From: Lachnospiraceae bacterium
GTDB lineage: Bacteria; Bacillota_A; Clostridia; Lachnospirales; Lachnospiraceae
NCBI GenBank assembly: GCA_009911175.1
Contig: QXWX01000105.1
Span: 1 to 22,682, forward strand
Length of the DNA: 22,682 nucleotides
Direction of reading: 5' to 3'
In this document: positions 8,322 to 16,489 of the stretch, one piece after another
Layout: every line of letters starts with the position of its first letter
Numbering within the stretch: position 1 is the stretch's first letter
Notes under the pieces: generated by a model
Told to the model about the DNA's origin: nothing
The model's input: only the letters and a program-made list of their open reading frames with translations
The model's database searches: none
Made by a program: the position numbers and the translations under genes

Positions 8322-10637
8322 ATGGATACGGTGTATTGGATCATAGAATACGGAAAAGTATTCTGTGGATACCTGTTTCTGATGTATATCTGGCCCTCTG
8401 TTGTGTTTGGAGGGCATCTGAAGGATAAAACAAGGACATATCGTTTCAGCTTCTGTGTCACAGTGCAGGTTGTGATTGTCAATACGGTTGTTCTGATGCT
8501 TGGGCTCTTTCATGTATTGAACCGGTGGACCGTAGTTCTTTTGTTTTATGGTATATTCATGTGTGTGTGTGTAAAAAAACTGGTATTTTTTTTGCGTTCC
8601 GGCATCCGCTTTTCGGGGATAGAAAAAAAGAGATACCGTCTGCGACATATTCGGCTCAGGATTAAAGAACGGTTATGGGAAATCGGGAGGAAAATCAGCC
8701 CTTTTGTATATAAGAATGGCATTCTTGCAGCTGTTCTTATATTCGGAATGGCGTATTTTTCCTACGGAGCATTTCAGATCCATTCTTACGGATGGGGAGA
8801 TTTGTATGCACACCATGAATGGATCTATGGATTGACTCAGGGCAATATTTTTTCAGATGGGGTCTATCCGGAAGCAATGCACTGCTTTATCTATACTATG
8901 AGCATGCTCTTTGGTATCCGGGTCTACAGTATTTTGCTGTTCCTGCAGGGAATCCATGTGACAGTATTTCTGGTATCTGTGTACCTTCTCTTGAGAGAGG
9001 TGTTCCACTGGCGGTATTCGCCAGTGTTTGTATTGATGCTGTTTTTGACTGTAGATGTAGTCAGTGCGGATTACGTCTACAGTATGTTTCGTCTGCAGAT
9101 TACACTCCCATTGGAATTTGGCCTGCATACACAGTTTTTATGTGCGTTGTATCTTATTCGCTACTTAAGGGAAACTGTCAACTTTACCAGAAAGGGAAAG
9201 ACATTAAAATTTTATTGGGACGAAAATCTGTTTTTATTTATGATGTCTCTTTCGGCTTCGATTTCCATACATTTTTACGTGACGATCATGGCATTTATCC
9301 TTTGTGTTTCCTTCGCTCTGTTCGCACTGAAAAAAATACTCAGCTGGAACTACCTGTTATCGCTGTCGCTCAGCGTAGCCTGTGGATGTGTGATTGCGAT
9401 TACGCCTATGGCAGGAGCGCTAGCTTCTGGAATCCCCTTTAACTACTCGATTCAGTGGGCTATGGACGCAATGGATGGGGAACAGGCAAGGCAATGGCAG
9501 GTGGAAGAAAAAGAAACGGGGGAAGCTGAGGATGAAAAAAGTCTGGATGTCCAGTACAAGGGGATTGGGCTGAGCCAATGGAAAGAAACTGCAGAGAAGG
9601 GTGTCAGAGTTATTGAAAAAATAATCAACGGAATATACAGGAAAGGCTACAAGACACTTTATGGTGATATTCGTTCTGGATGGATTCTGGCAGTGACAGG
9701 AATTTTAATTGTGCTGTGTTTGTTTGCAGGACACAGGAAGGACAGATGCCTATACCGTTTCTGCTGTGGATATCCGCCGGTCATCTTGTTTACATTTATA
9801 TTTATGCTGCTGTTTGCAGCACCTTACATGGGCTATCTGGATCTGATCTCTGATTCTCGTTTTTGTTCGGCGGGGCGTATGATGATACTTGCCGTTATGG
9901 TCATGCCTGCGGATATGCTACTTTCCTGGTTGACACATTTTTTCAAAGAATCTGTTCTTGGGCGGGTGTCTGCTCTTTTAACAGCAGGAATCTATGTGTT
10001 TGCCATGCTGACGGGAAATTATCGGGGATTTTTATTTTATGAGTTATCGCGGTATAATTCCGCTGTGGAAGTGACAAATTCTATTATAGAGGAATTCCCG
10101 CAGTACAGTTATACAATCGTAGCACCTACGGATGAACTGTATCCGGTCAATCTTTATGGGTGGCATGAGGAGCTTCAGATGTTTGTTGAAAAATGTTCTG
10201 ACACAGAATATACACTTCCGTCAGAATATGTATTTATCTATGTGGAGAAGAAGCCGCTTCTCTATGCACAGGCTCACTTTTTTGAAGGGCCGTTCTGGAT
10301 GGGAGAAGAGAAGTATTCTGAGATATATTGGAAGAAATATTCTAAAAAATTCCCGGACAGTGGCGCCAGCCAGGCTCCGGAAATAAAGACATCAGAAATC
10401 TCTGAGGATGCGGCACAAAGTGATATCGTAGAATCGGAGAATGAGTGGTTTTCTTATAAACAGCTTGAAAATCGTACAATTCTGGAGTCAAAGGCATATG
10501 AATGCTGTCAGCGGTTTGGAGAAACGTATCCGCAGGCTATGAAGGCCTATTATGAGGATGATGATTTTGTCTGTTACTATTACAGGCAGAATACAGGAAC
10601 ACTATATAATCTGGGGATTGGACAGGATGATAAATAG
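8322..10637 (+). CDS. Large membrane protein, GT-C/polymerase-like, family unknown
   Basis: A 771-residue protein I do not recognise. About thirteen hydrophobic segments occupy residues 13-590, and a soluble tail of about 180 residues follows. After the fourth segment is a hydrophilic loop with WGDLYAHHEWIYGL and then DGVYPEAMH. Acidic residues with His at this position are usual in the first extracytoplasmic loop of GT-C lipid-sugar transferases and some Wzy-like polymerases. That makes a lipid-linked sugar transferase or polymerase the best guess. The gene follows pelG after 18 bases with a GGGGGGAGAG ribosome site. The classical Pel operon has no such gene, so this may add side groups to the Pel-type polymer or serve a second polymer. 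Function is inference; the topology is seen directly. Confidence 0.6.
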   Translation: MDTVYWIIEYGKVFCGYLFLMYIWPSVVFGGHLKDKTRTYRFSFCVTVQVVIVNTVVLMLGLFHVLNRWTVVLLFYGIFMCVCVKKLVFFLRSGIRFSGIEKKRYRLRHIRLRIKERLWEIGRKISPFVYKNGILAAVLIFGMAYFSYGAFQIHSYGWGDLYAHHEWIYGLTQGNIFSDGVYPEAMHCFIYTMSMLFGIRVYSILLFLQGIHVTVFLVSVYLLLREVFHWRYSPVFVLMLFLTVDVVSADYVYSMFRLQITLPLEFGLHTQFLCALYLIRYLRETVNFTRKGKTLKFYWDENLFLFMMSLSASISIHFYVTIMAFILCVSFALFALKKILSWNYLLSLSLSVACGCVIAITPMAGALASGIPFNYSIQWAMDAMDGEQARQWQVEEKETGEAEDEKSLDVQYKGIGLSQWKETAEKGVRVIEKIINGIYRKGYKTLYGDIRSGWILAVTGILIVLCLFAGHRKDRCLYRFCCGYPPVILFTFIFMLLFAAPYMGYLDLISDSRFCSAGRMMILAVMVMPADMLLSWLTHFFKESVLGRVSALLTAGIYVFAMLTGNYRGFLFYELSRYNSAVEVTNSIIEEFPQYSYTIVAPTDELYPVNLYGWHEELQMFVEKCSDTEYTLPSEYVFIYVEKKPLLYAQAHFFEGPFWMGEEKYSEIYWKKYSKKFPDSGASQAPEIKTSEISEDAAQSDIVESENEWFSYKQLENRTILESKAYECCQRFGETYPQAMKAYYEDDDFVCYYYRQNTGTLYNLGIGQDDK

Positions 10638-12105
10638 TCAGAAGAAAGGTAGGAACAGAACCACCTGCTATAGAAGAACAAGTGGCAATATTCTACAACG
10701 TATGAAGGGTTGGCTGTATGTTATACGTTATATACTTACGGTAGCGGCACTTTTCGTCTGTGTTTTGTTATGGAAGAACATGAGGATGAAGATCTATGTG
10801 GAGAGTCATCCATTTACAGAATCCTCCCGAGAGCTTCGGAATCCGTACCGTGGGTTTTATAGTTTGTACAGATTTTGGATTTCGGAGGATGAGATAGATT
10901 GCCGGCAGCTTGTGAAGGAAAAGTATTATAAGGATAAAGACACGGAGATTACACTGGTTCAGATCTGCCTGCAGGCATACAGGGAAGGCGCAATTGGGGA
11001 AAAGGGACTTGCAAATATTGAAAAACTTCTTTGTGAGCTAGAGGCATTGGACAAACAATTGATCATTCGGTTCGCATATGATGCGGAGGGTCAGAATGTA
11101 TTGGTTGAGCCGGAAAGCCTGGACATCATTGCATTGCATATGCAGCAACTGGAACCAATTCTGAGGAAATATGGAAAAAAGATTTTTATCATACAGGGAC
11201 TCTTTACCGGCAACTGGGGAGAAATGAATGGGACACGGTATAACAGTTCCGCAGATCTGCAGCGGCTTGCCGGGCAGTTGGAAGCCGTAACCAGTTCGTC
11301 CACATATCTCGCAGTGCGGACCCCGGCACAGTGGCGTAGCATTATGGAATCAGAACCGCTGAAGGAAGCGTTGGAAGGCAGACTGGGACTATTCAATGAC
11401 GGAATGCTGGGAAATGAAACTGATTTTGGAACCTACAGGCCAAAGGAGCTCCTGGAGCCGGATTCGCTATTCCGGCAGAGCAGGGAGGAAGAACTGGATT
11501 TTCAAAATGAGTTGCTCTGCACGGTGCCAAACGGCGGAGAGGTTATCAACAATAATCCCTATAATGATTTTGAAAATGCTGTGTCAGGGCTGGCAGTGAG
11601 ACGTGTCACTTATCTCAATCAGGATTATGATCTGGCTGTTATGAATAAATGGAGGGAAGCTGTCTGGAATGGAGAAGACTGCTTTCAGGGGATGGACGGT
11701 TATAGTTATATAGAGCGTCATCTGGGCTATCGCCTTCTGATCACGGAAGCAAGCTTGGAGGAGAATGCGGAAAAAAACGGTATTGATGTGGCTGTTACAC
11801 TCAAAAATGTGGGTTTTGCGCCTATATATAAGAAGCCAAAGATCAAGCTGACCCTGTATAGTGAAAAGGAAGGGCAGTCTCCGCCGATAGAAATGAAATG
11901 TGATATTCAGAAACTGACAGGCGGAGAGGATGCGGAACTGACTGAAACAGCTGAGACAAAGATTGCATTGGGGGAGCTTCAAAGAGGAGAGTATGAAGTA
12001 TATTTCCATATGGAGGATCCGGATACCGGAAAGGAGATTCAACTGGCGAATGAGGAAGAGGAAGAAGAGTATGGATATCATATCGGAACGATCAGCCTGC
12101 AGTAA
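10627..12105 (+). CDS. DUF4874/DUF4832 membrane-anchored putative glycosidase-like protein
   Basis: Taken from ATG 10627 (492 residues), which overlaps the end of the previous gene. An in-frame ATG at 10552 is possible but has no ribosome site and overlaps more. A later ATG at 10702 sits just before the membrane segment. One membrane anchor lies at about 30-50, so the rest is outside. NPYRGFYSLYRFW (from residue 72) is the characteristic start of the DUF4874/DUF4832 pair, predicted to be TIM-barrel proteins related to glycoside hydrolases. GNWGEMNG holds a candidate catalytic Glu at residue 199, and FNDGMLGNETD follows. The C-terminal about 130 residues look like a beta-sandwich. It could trim the polymer, replacing the hydrolase domain missing from the PelA-like protein. 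Substrate is unknown. Confidence 0.72.
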   Translation: MINSQKKGRNRTTCYRRTSGNILQRMKGWLYVIRYILTVAALFVCVLLWKNMRMKIYVESHPFTESSRELRNPYRGFYSLYRFWISEDEIDCRQLVKEKYYKDKDTEITLVQICLQAYREGAIGEKGLANIEKLLCELEALDKQLIIRFAYDAEGQNVLVEPESLDIIALHMQQLEPILRKYGKKIFIIQGLFTGNWGEMNGTRYNSSADLQRLAGQLEAVTSSSTYLAVRTPAQWRSIMESEPLKEALEGRLGLFNDGMLGNETDFGTYRPKELLEPDSLFRQSREEELDFQNELLCTVPNGGEVINNNPYNDFENAVSGLAVRRVTYLNQDYDLAVMNKWREAVWNGEDCFQGMDGYSYIERHLGYRLLITEASLEENAEKNGIDVAVTLKNVGFAPIYKKPKIKLTLYSEKEGQSPPIEMKCDIQKLTGGEDAELTETAETKIALGELQRGEYEVYFHMEDPDTGKEIQLANEEEEEEYGYHIGTISLQ

Positions 12106-12145
12106 GAATTTTTCACTGCGGAGAAATCACAGGAGATAAGATGCA

Positions 12146-13228
12146 TTGGGTATAGATCACAGCAAGTTGTTATTCTTTATTGGGAATATGAGCCATTCCG
12201 GAGGGACAGAGCGTGTTCTGTCGGTCATTGCGAATGGACTGTTGGACCGGGGCTATCCGGTTGCGGTTATTAGCCTGTGGGGAAATGGGCGGACCTTTTT
12301 TGAGCTGAATGAAAACATTAAAATTTATTGGGTAGAGCGGGAAAGAAAAAAGCCAGGGATTACAGGGAATCTTCAATATCTGATGGCTCTAATTGAGCGG
12401 GAAAGACCGGATGTCCTGGTGGATGTGGATATTATCCTGGGCTGCTATTCTATTTTTTTGAAGCATCAGAGACCGCAAATGTGCTGGATTTCCTGGGAAA
12501 ATTTTAATTACTTTTATCATTTTGAAAGAAATAATTTATTAAGGGTATTTGTAAGAAGGATGGTGGCGAGATACTCAGATCAATTGGTTGTTTTAACAAA
12601 AGAAGATCAAGGGTATTATCAGAAAAAATTAAATTTGCGATGTGCGCTTAGTCAGATCTATAACCCGGTTCCTTATGTGGGAGTATTCGATAAGCAGGAA
12701 GAGACGCCTCTCATTTTTGCGGCAGGAAGGCTTACGGAGGCGAAGGGATATGACCTGCTGATCGACAGCTGGTGTCTGCTGGAAGAAAAATATTCACAGT
12801 GGAATGTTGTAGTGGCTGGGGAAGGGATGGATCAAAAAAAGCTGGAAAAAAGGGTAAAAGATGCGGGACTTCAGAGAATCCATTTTATAGGAACCGTATC
12901 TGATATTGAGGAGTACTATAAAAAGGCGGCATTCTTCGTGCTCCCTTCCAGAAATGAGGGATTTGCGATGGTTCTTCTGGAGGCCATGTTCTTTTCGCTT
13001 CCGGCTGTCTGCTATTCCTGTAAGACCGGGCCGAAGGAAGTCATAACTGACGGGGAAAGCGGATTTTTACTGGATATGGGAGATGTAGAAGGCTTTGCAG
13101 GGAGGATGGAGCTGCTTATGAAGGATGCAGAACTGCGCAGGAAGATGGGCAGTTCTGCAGCAGAGTCTATCTGCAGATTTGAAAAGGAGCACATATTAGA
13201 TGAATGGGAAAGGATACTGGTGCGATGA
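12146..13228 (+). CDS. Glycosyltransferase family 4
   Basis: A 360-residue cytoplasmic GT-B glycosyltransferase that would add one sugar to a growing glycan. The N-terminus has the nucleotide-sugar GT4 pattern (GNMSHSGGTERVLSVIANGL), the second domain begins near FAAGRLTEAKGYDLLI, and the E-x7-E motif EGFAMVLLE is at 271-279. The start is a TTG at 12146, ten bases after AGGAG. The nearby ATG at 12141 is out of frame and stops after four codons. A TTG start in the middle of the operon suggests low translation. Its last codon overlaps the next gene (ATGA), so the two are probably coupled. Donor and acceptor cannot be told from sequence. Confidence 0.88.
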   Translation: MGIDHSKLLFFIGNMSHSGGTERVLSVIANGLLDRGYPVAVISLWGNGRTFFELNENIKIYWVERERKKPGITGNLQYLMALIERERPDVLVDVDIILGCYSIFLKHQRPQMCWISWENFNYFYHFERNNLLRVFVRRMVARYSDQLVVLTKEDQGYYQKKLNLRCALSQIYNPVPYVGVFDKQEETPLIFAAGRLTEAKGYDLLIDSWCLLEEKYSQWNVVVAGEGMDQKKLEKRVKDAGLQRIHFIGTVSDIEEYYKKAAFFVLPSRNEGFAMVLLEAMFFSLPAVCYSCKTGPKEVITDGESGFLLDMGDVEGFAGRMELLMKDAELRRKMGSSAAESICRFEKEHILDEWERILVR

Positions 13229-14247
13229 GCAAAGTTTCTGTGATCATCCCTGTGTATAATTCGGAAGCCTTTCTACGGCAGTGTATCCAATCTGTGATTC
13301 GCCAGACCTATCAGAACATGGAGGTTCTTATCATAGATGACGGCTCCACGGATCAAAGCCGTGAGGTGTGTGAGCAGTTTTGCAGAAAGGACGGACGGAT
13401 CCGGCTGTACCGACAGGAAAATAAAGGTGTGTCATCCGCAAGGAATCTGGGGCTGGAAGCGGCCGCAGGCGAATATGTGTTTTTTCTGGACAGTGATGAT
13501 GCCATACATCCATCGCTGATCGAAGCAGCGGTTTGTCAGGCTGAGGTATCCAAGGCAGAACTGAGCTTCTGCAGTTATGTAAGGTTAACCACGCTGCAGA
13601 TGGAGGAAATACAATCTCAAAAACGAGAGAGCAGCAGTCCGCTTAATTGGGAAACGGCGGAAAAATATCTGTCGGAAGAATGGTTTCATATCCGATTTGA
13701 ACGAGAACTCTCTTGTATCGGCGGGAAGATGATACGCCGGGAATATATAGGAGCACAGCGCTTCAATGAGAGAATCCGAAGCGGAGAGGATACACTGTTT
13801 TTATATGAATTGTGCTGTAGGCAGGTTAGGATGGCTTATGCGGATGTGCAGTGGTATTATTACAGGATGCATTCGGACAGTGCGACACATTTACATGAAC
13901 GCAAAGGGATGGGGCAGAAATGGAGAGTCTATGAAAAAATCCGGGATCAGGAATATGAAAAAGGGCATTCTGCATGGGCATTGAAGTGGGAATATGGATT
14001 GATGTGGGATATCCTGTCTGCCTATCTGGTGATGAAGAATGCGAAGAGTGCAGAAAACAGTCGATTTGTGAAGAGATGGGCGATAAGGGAGATGAAGCAC
14101 CCGTTATATAGAGGACTGACCAGTGGAACGAGGCTGTTGTTCCTGTTCCTGTATGCCGGATGTTCCTACATACCGCCGGTCAGGGCGCTGTGGGTGTGGA
14201 AGCAAAGGCTCTTTGGGACACTGAGCGCAAGCATAAGTAGCAGTTAA
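13225..14247 (+). CDS. Glycosyltransferase family 2
   Basis: A 340-residue GT-A transferase. I start it at ATG 13225, which overlaps the previous stop as ATGA; an in-frame ATG at 13204 would add seven residues. VSVIIPVYNSEAFLRQCIQS opens the domain, followed by IDDGSTD, the metal-binding DSDD (89-92) and the catalytic-base motif GEDT with E188/D189, all intact. The C-terminal hydrophobic stretch (LLFLFLYAGC) may sit on the membrane. Its C-terminal half is clearly related to the second half of the double GT2 at 17621 (both share a pattern like GHSAWALKWE/GHNSYALLWE), so the two arose from a common ancestor within or near this locus. Confidence 0.9.
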   Translation: MSKVSVIIPVYNSEAFLRQCIQSVIRQTYQNMEVLIIDDGSTDQSREVCEQFCRKDGRIRLYRQENKGVSSARNLGLEAAAGEYVFFLDSDDAIHPSLIEAAVCQAEVSKAELSFCSYVRLTTLQMEEIQSQKRESSSPLNWETAEKYLSEEWFHIRFERELSCIGGKMIRREYIGAQRFNERIRSGEDTLFLYELCCRQVRMAYADVQWYYYRMHSDSATHLHERKGMGQKWRVYEKIRDQEYEKGHSAWALKWEYGLMWDILSAYLVMKNAKSAENSRFVKRWAIREMKHPLYRGLTSGTRLLFLFLYAGCSYIPPVRALWVWKQRLFGTLSASISSS

Positions 14248-14292
14248 ATATTTACAGAACACAGTGATTCAAAAACAGATGGGGATGGACAG

Positions 14293-14928
14293 ATGCGGAA
14301 AAAGCTGGAGGAAAAAATTAATGAGTATCAGGAACGAGAGTGGGCCAGATATAAAAAAAGAAAGCGAAGCAGATTAAAAAATACTGATTTTACAATCATA
14401 TCTTCCAACTGCGGCGGAACACTGATCTATTATGATATGGAACTGCCGTATCTTACGCCGACTGTGAATCTGAGCATTGAGATGAATGACTTTGTCAGGA
14501 TGGTGGAGAATCTCGAATGGTATATGGGGCAGGAGATGGTTGAAGTAAAGGGAGAAAACTCATACCCGGTGGGGATGCTGGGAGATGTGAGAATCCAACT
14601 TGTACATTATGAGAGCTTTGATGAGGGGGTTCAGAAATGGGAGGAAAGGAAGCGGAGAATCAATTGGGATAACCTGTTTATTATAGGGACAGACCGTGAC
14701 GGGTGTACATATGAAACAATCAGACGATTTGAACAGCTCCCATATAAAAACAAAGTGATTTTTACGCATGTAAGATACCCGGAATTTTCCTCAGCTTGTC
14801 ATATCAAGGGATTCGAAGATAGAAACGAACTGGGGGTTATTACATTTTATAAAAAGCAGTTTTTGAAAAGACGGTATTTGGATGATTTTGATTATGTGGG
14901 GTTTTTAAATGGAAAAGGGATTCATTGA
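14293..14928 (+). CDS. DUF1919 family exopolysaccharide-locus protein
   Basis: A 211-residue soluble protein. FTIISSNCGGTLIYYDMELP followed by YLTPTVNLSIEMNDFVRMV is the usual beginning of DUF1919 proteins, common in capsule and exopolysaccharide clusters of Firmicutes and Bacteroidetes. I know no proven activity for the family; a sugar-modifying transferase role is only a guess. The N-terminus is strongly basic (KKRKRSR), and there is no membrane segment or signal peptide. Start at ATG 14293 follows GGGGATGGA. Its stop overlaps the TTG start of the ABC permease, which ties it to the export genes. A 45-base gap separates it from the GT2 before it. Confidence 0.75.
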   Translation: MRKKLEEKINEYQEREWARYKKRKRSRLKNTDFTIISSNCGGTLIYYDMELPYLTPTVNLSIEMNDFVRMVENLEWYMGQEMVEVKGENSYPVGMLGDVRIQLVHYESFDEGVQKWEERKRRINWDNLFIIGTDRDGCTYETIRRFEQLPYKNKVIFTHVRYPEFSSACHIKGFEDRNELGVITFYKKQFLKRRYLDDFDYVGFLNGKGIH

Positions 14929-15722
14929 AAGTGAGAAGAAAAATGCGTTTTTTTCATAATATCAAAAAATATCAGGGCTATGCAATATATGCAGCCAAGG
15001 CACAGTTGAAATCGGAGGTGGCTGCATCTTATCTGAATTGGATATGGTGGATTTTAGAGCCATTACTCACTATGATGATTTATATTCTGGTATTTGGCTA
15101 TATTTTCCAAGCATCAGAGCCAAACTATACGGTGTTTCTGTTTTTAGGAATTCTTATGTGGAATTTTTTCAGTGGGGTAGTCAAATCAAGTATCTCTGTA
15201 GTAAAAAATAATAGAAGTATTATATCCAGGGTTTATGTACCGAAATATATTTTATTGATTAGTTTGATGTACCAATATGCATTTAAGTTTGCTTTTGGTA
15301 TGCTTATAGAGTTTTTCATGATGCTTGTATTTCAAATAAAATTTAGTTTGCAAATGTTATCTGCTATTCCATTTTTTATGGGGTTCTTTTTATTTGCATT
15401 TAGCTGTTCCAGTATACTGATTCATTTTGGGGTATACGTATATGATTTGACATATGTAGTTGGTATTGTTTTAAACTTTGTTATGTTTTTGAGTGGCGTT
15501 TTTTATTCCATTGAGGGGAGGATTCCTGGTGTATATGGAAAAATAGCTGGGCAAGTGAATCCGGTTGCTTTTTTTATTTCATCCATGCGAGATATTTTGA
15601 TATACGATAAAGCACCGTCATATATAGGATTTTTAATATGGTGTATGATATCTGTTATTTTATCATCTATAGGTATAGAATTGATTCACAAAAATGAAAA
15701 TAATTATGCAAAGGTAATATGA
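14925..15722 (+). CDS. ABC-2 polysaccharide export permease (Wzm/TagG type)
   Basis: A 265-residue permease with about six hydrophobic segments. The N-terminal YLNWIWWILEPLLTMMIYIL, with a preceding amphipathic helix, is typical of the ABC-2 Wzm/TagG family, which moves lipid-linked glycans such as O-antigen or wall teichoic acid across the membrane. The frame opens with TTG at 14925 overlapping the previous stop; ATG 14943, six codons later, is an equally good start. Its DNA is much more AT-rich than the Pel genes: a hand count of 15241-15300 gives 15 G or C in 60, against 33 in 60 for 6061-6120 in pelF. It overlaps the ATPase gene by ATGA. Confidence 0.9.
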   Translation: MKVRRKMRFFHNIKKYQGYAIYAAKAQLKSEVAASYLNWIWWILEPLLTMMIYILVFGYIFQASEPNYTVFLFLGILMWNFFSGVVKSSISVVKNNRSIISRVYVPKYILLISLMYQYAFKFAFGMLIEFFMMLVFQIKFSLQMLSAIPFFMGFFLFAFSCSSILIHFGVYVYDLTYVVGIVLNFVMFLSGVFYSIEGRIPGVYGKIAGQVNPVAFFISSMRDILIYDKAPSYIGFLIWCMISVILSSIGIELIHKNENNYAKVI

Positions 15723-16447
15723 ATATGATATCAATAAAAGTTGAAAATCTGGTAATTAATTATAAAGCATTGAACGGCATTTCTATACAGACTGATTTTT
15801 TTCATAGGAGGGAAAAGCGATATACATATACGGCAATCAATGACTTATCTTTTGAAGTGGAAAAAGGTGATATTTTAGGACTGATAGGGCGAAACGGAAG
15901 TGGAAAGTCCACACTTCTAAAAGCAATTGGAGGGATGATGTCTCCAGATGCAGGGAGTATAGACCTTAGAGGGCAGTCGGTAGCTCTTTTAGCAATTGGT
16001 GTAGGATTCAAACCACAAATGACAGGAAGAGAAAATATATATATTGCCGGATTACTGTTAGGATTCTCTCAAAAAATAATCAAAAAGAAAGAACAAGAAA
16101 TTATTGACTTTGCAGAGTTAGGTGAATTTATTGACATGCCTGTAAGAACTTATTCCAGTGGCATGTATTCCAGATTGGGATTTGCGATTACAGCTACATT
16201 AGAAACAGATATCGTTTTAATAGATGAGGTGCTGAGTGTTGGAGATGAGCGCTTTCAGAAGAAAAGCTATGAAAAAATGCAGCAATTAATCAGTAATAAA
16301 GATAAGACTGTAATTATTTGTTCACATAGCAGGAAAACATTGGCGGACCTATGTAACAAAGCTCTTTGGATTGATAATGGAGAAATGGTCAGATTTGGTG
16401 ATGCAGAAAAGATACTTGAGGAATATCAAAATTATATGCAGGAATAA
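15719..16447 (+). CDS. ABC polysaccharide export ATPase (Wzt/TagH type, short form)
   Basis: A 242-residue ATPase that powers the permease encoded just before it. Walker A is GRNGSGKST (57-65), the Q-loop Gln is at 100, the signature is YSSGM (145-149, as usual in this subfamily in place of LSGGQ), Walker B is IVLIDE (165-170) and the switch His is at 203. The long insertion FFHRREKRYTYTAI (27-40) before Walker A is typical of Wzt/TagH. The protein ends right after the nucleotide-binding domain. It therefore lacks the C-terminal carbohydrate-binding domain that some Wzt proteins use to recognise capped chains. Start ATG 15719 overlaps the permease stop; a second ATG at 15725 is possible. Confidence 0.94.
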   Translation: MNMISIKVENLVINYKALNGISIQTDFFHRREKRYTYTAINDLSFEVEKGDILGLIGRNGSGKSTLLKAIGGMMSPDAGSIDLRGQSVALLAIGVGFKPQMTGRENIYIAGLLLGFSQKIIKKKEQEIIDFAELGEFIDMPVRTYSSGMYSRLGFAITATLETDIVLIDEVLSVGDERFQKKSYEKMQQLISNKDKTVIICSHSRKTLADLCNKALWIDNGEMVRFGDAEKILEEYQNYMQE

Positions 16448-16489
16448 GTAATAGATGTATATAGTGAAATCAGGAGAGGAGGAGACAAG

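Noticed and set aside
10552..10626. Upstream extension of the DUF4832 gene to ATG 10552
   Set aside because: The extra 25 residues overlap the previous gene in another frame, have no ribosome site, and are not needed for the membrane anchor; ATG 10627 is more likely.
12095..12125. A small hairpin (GCAGT/ACTGC) between the DUF4832 and GT4 genes as an internal terminator
   Set aside because: Only about five strong base pairs and no T-run after it, so it is unlikely to stop transcription.
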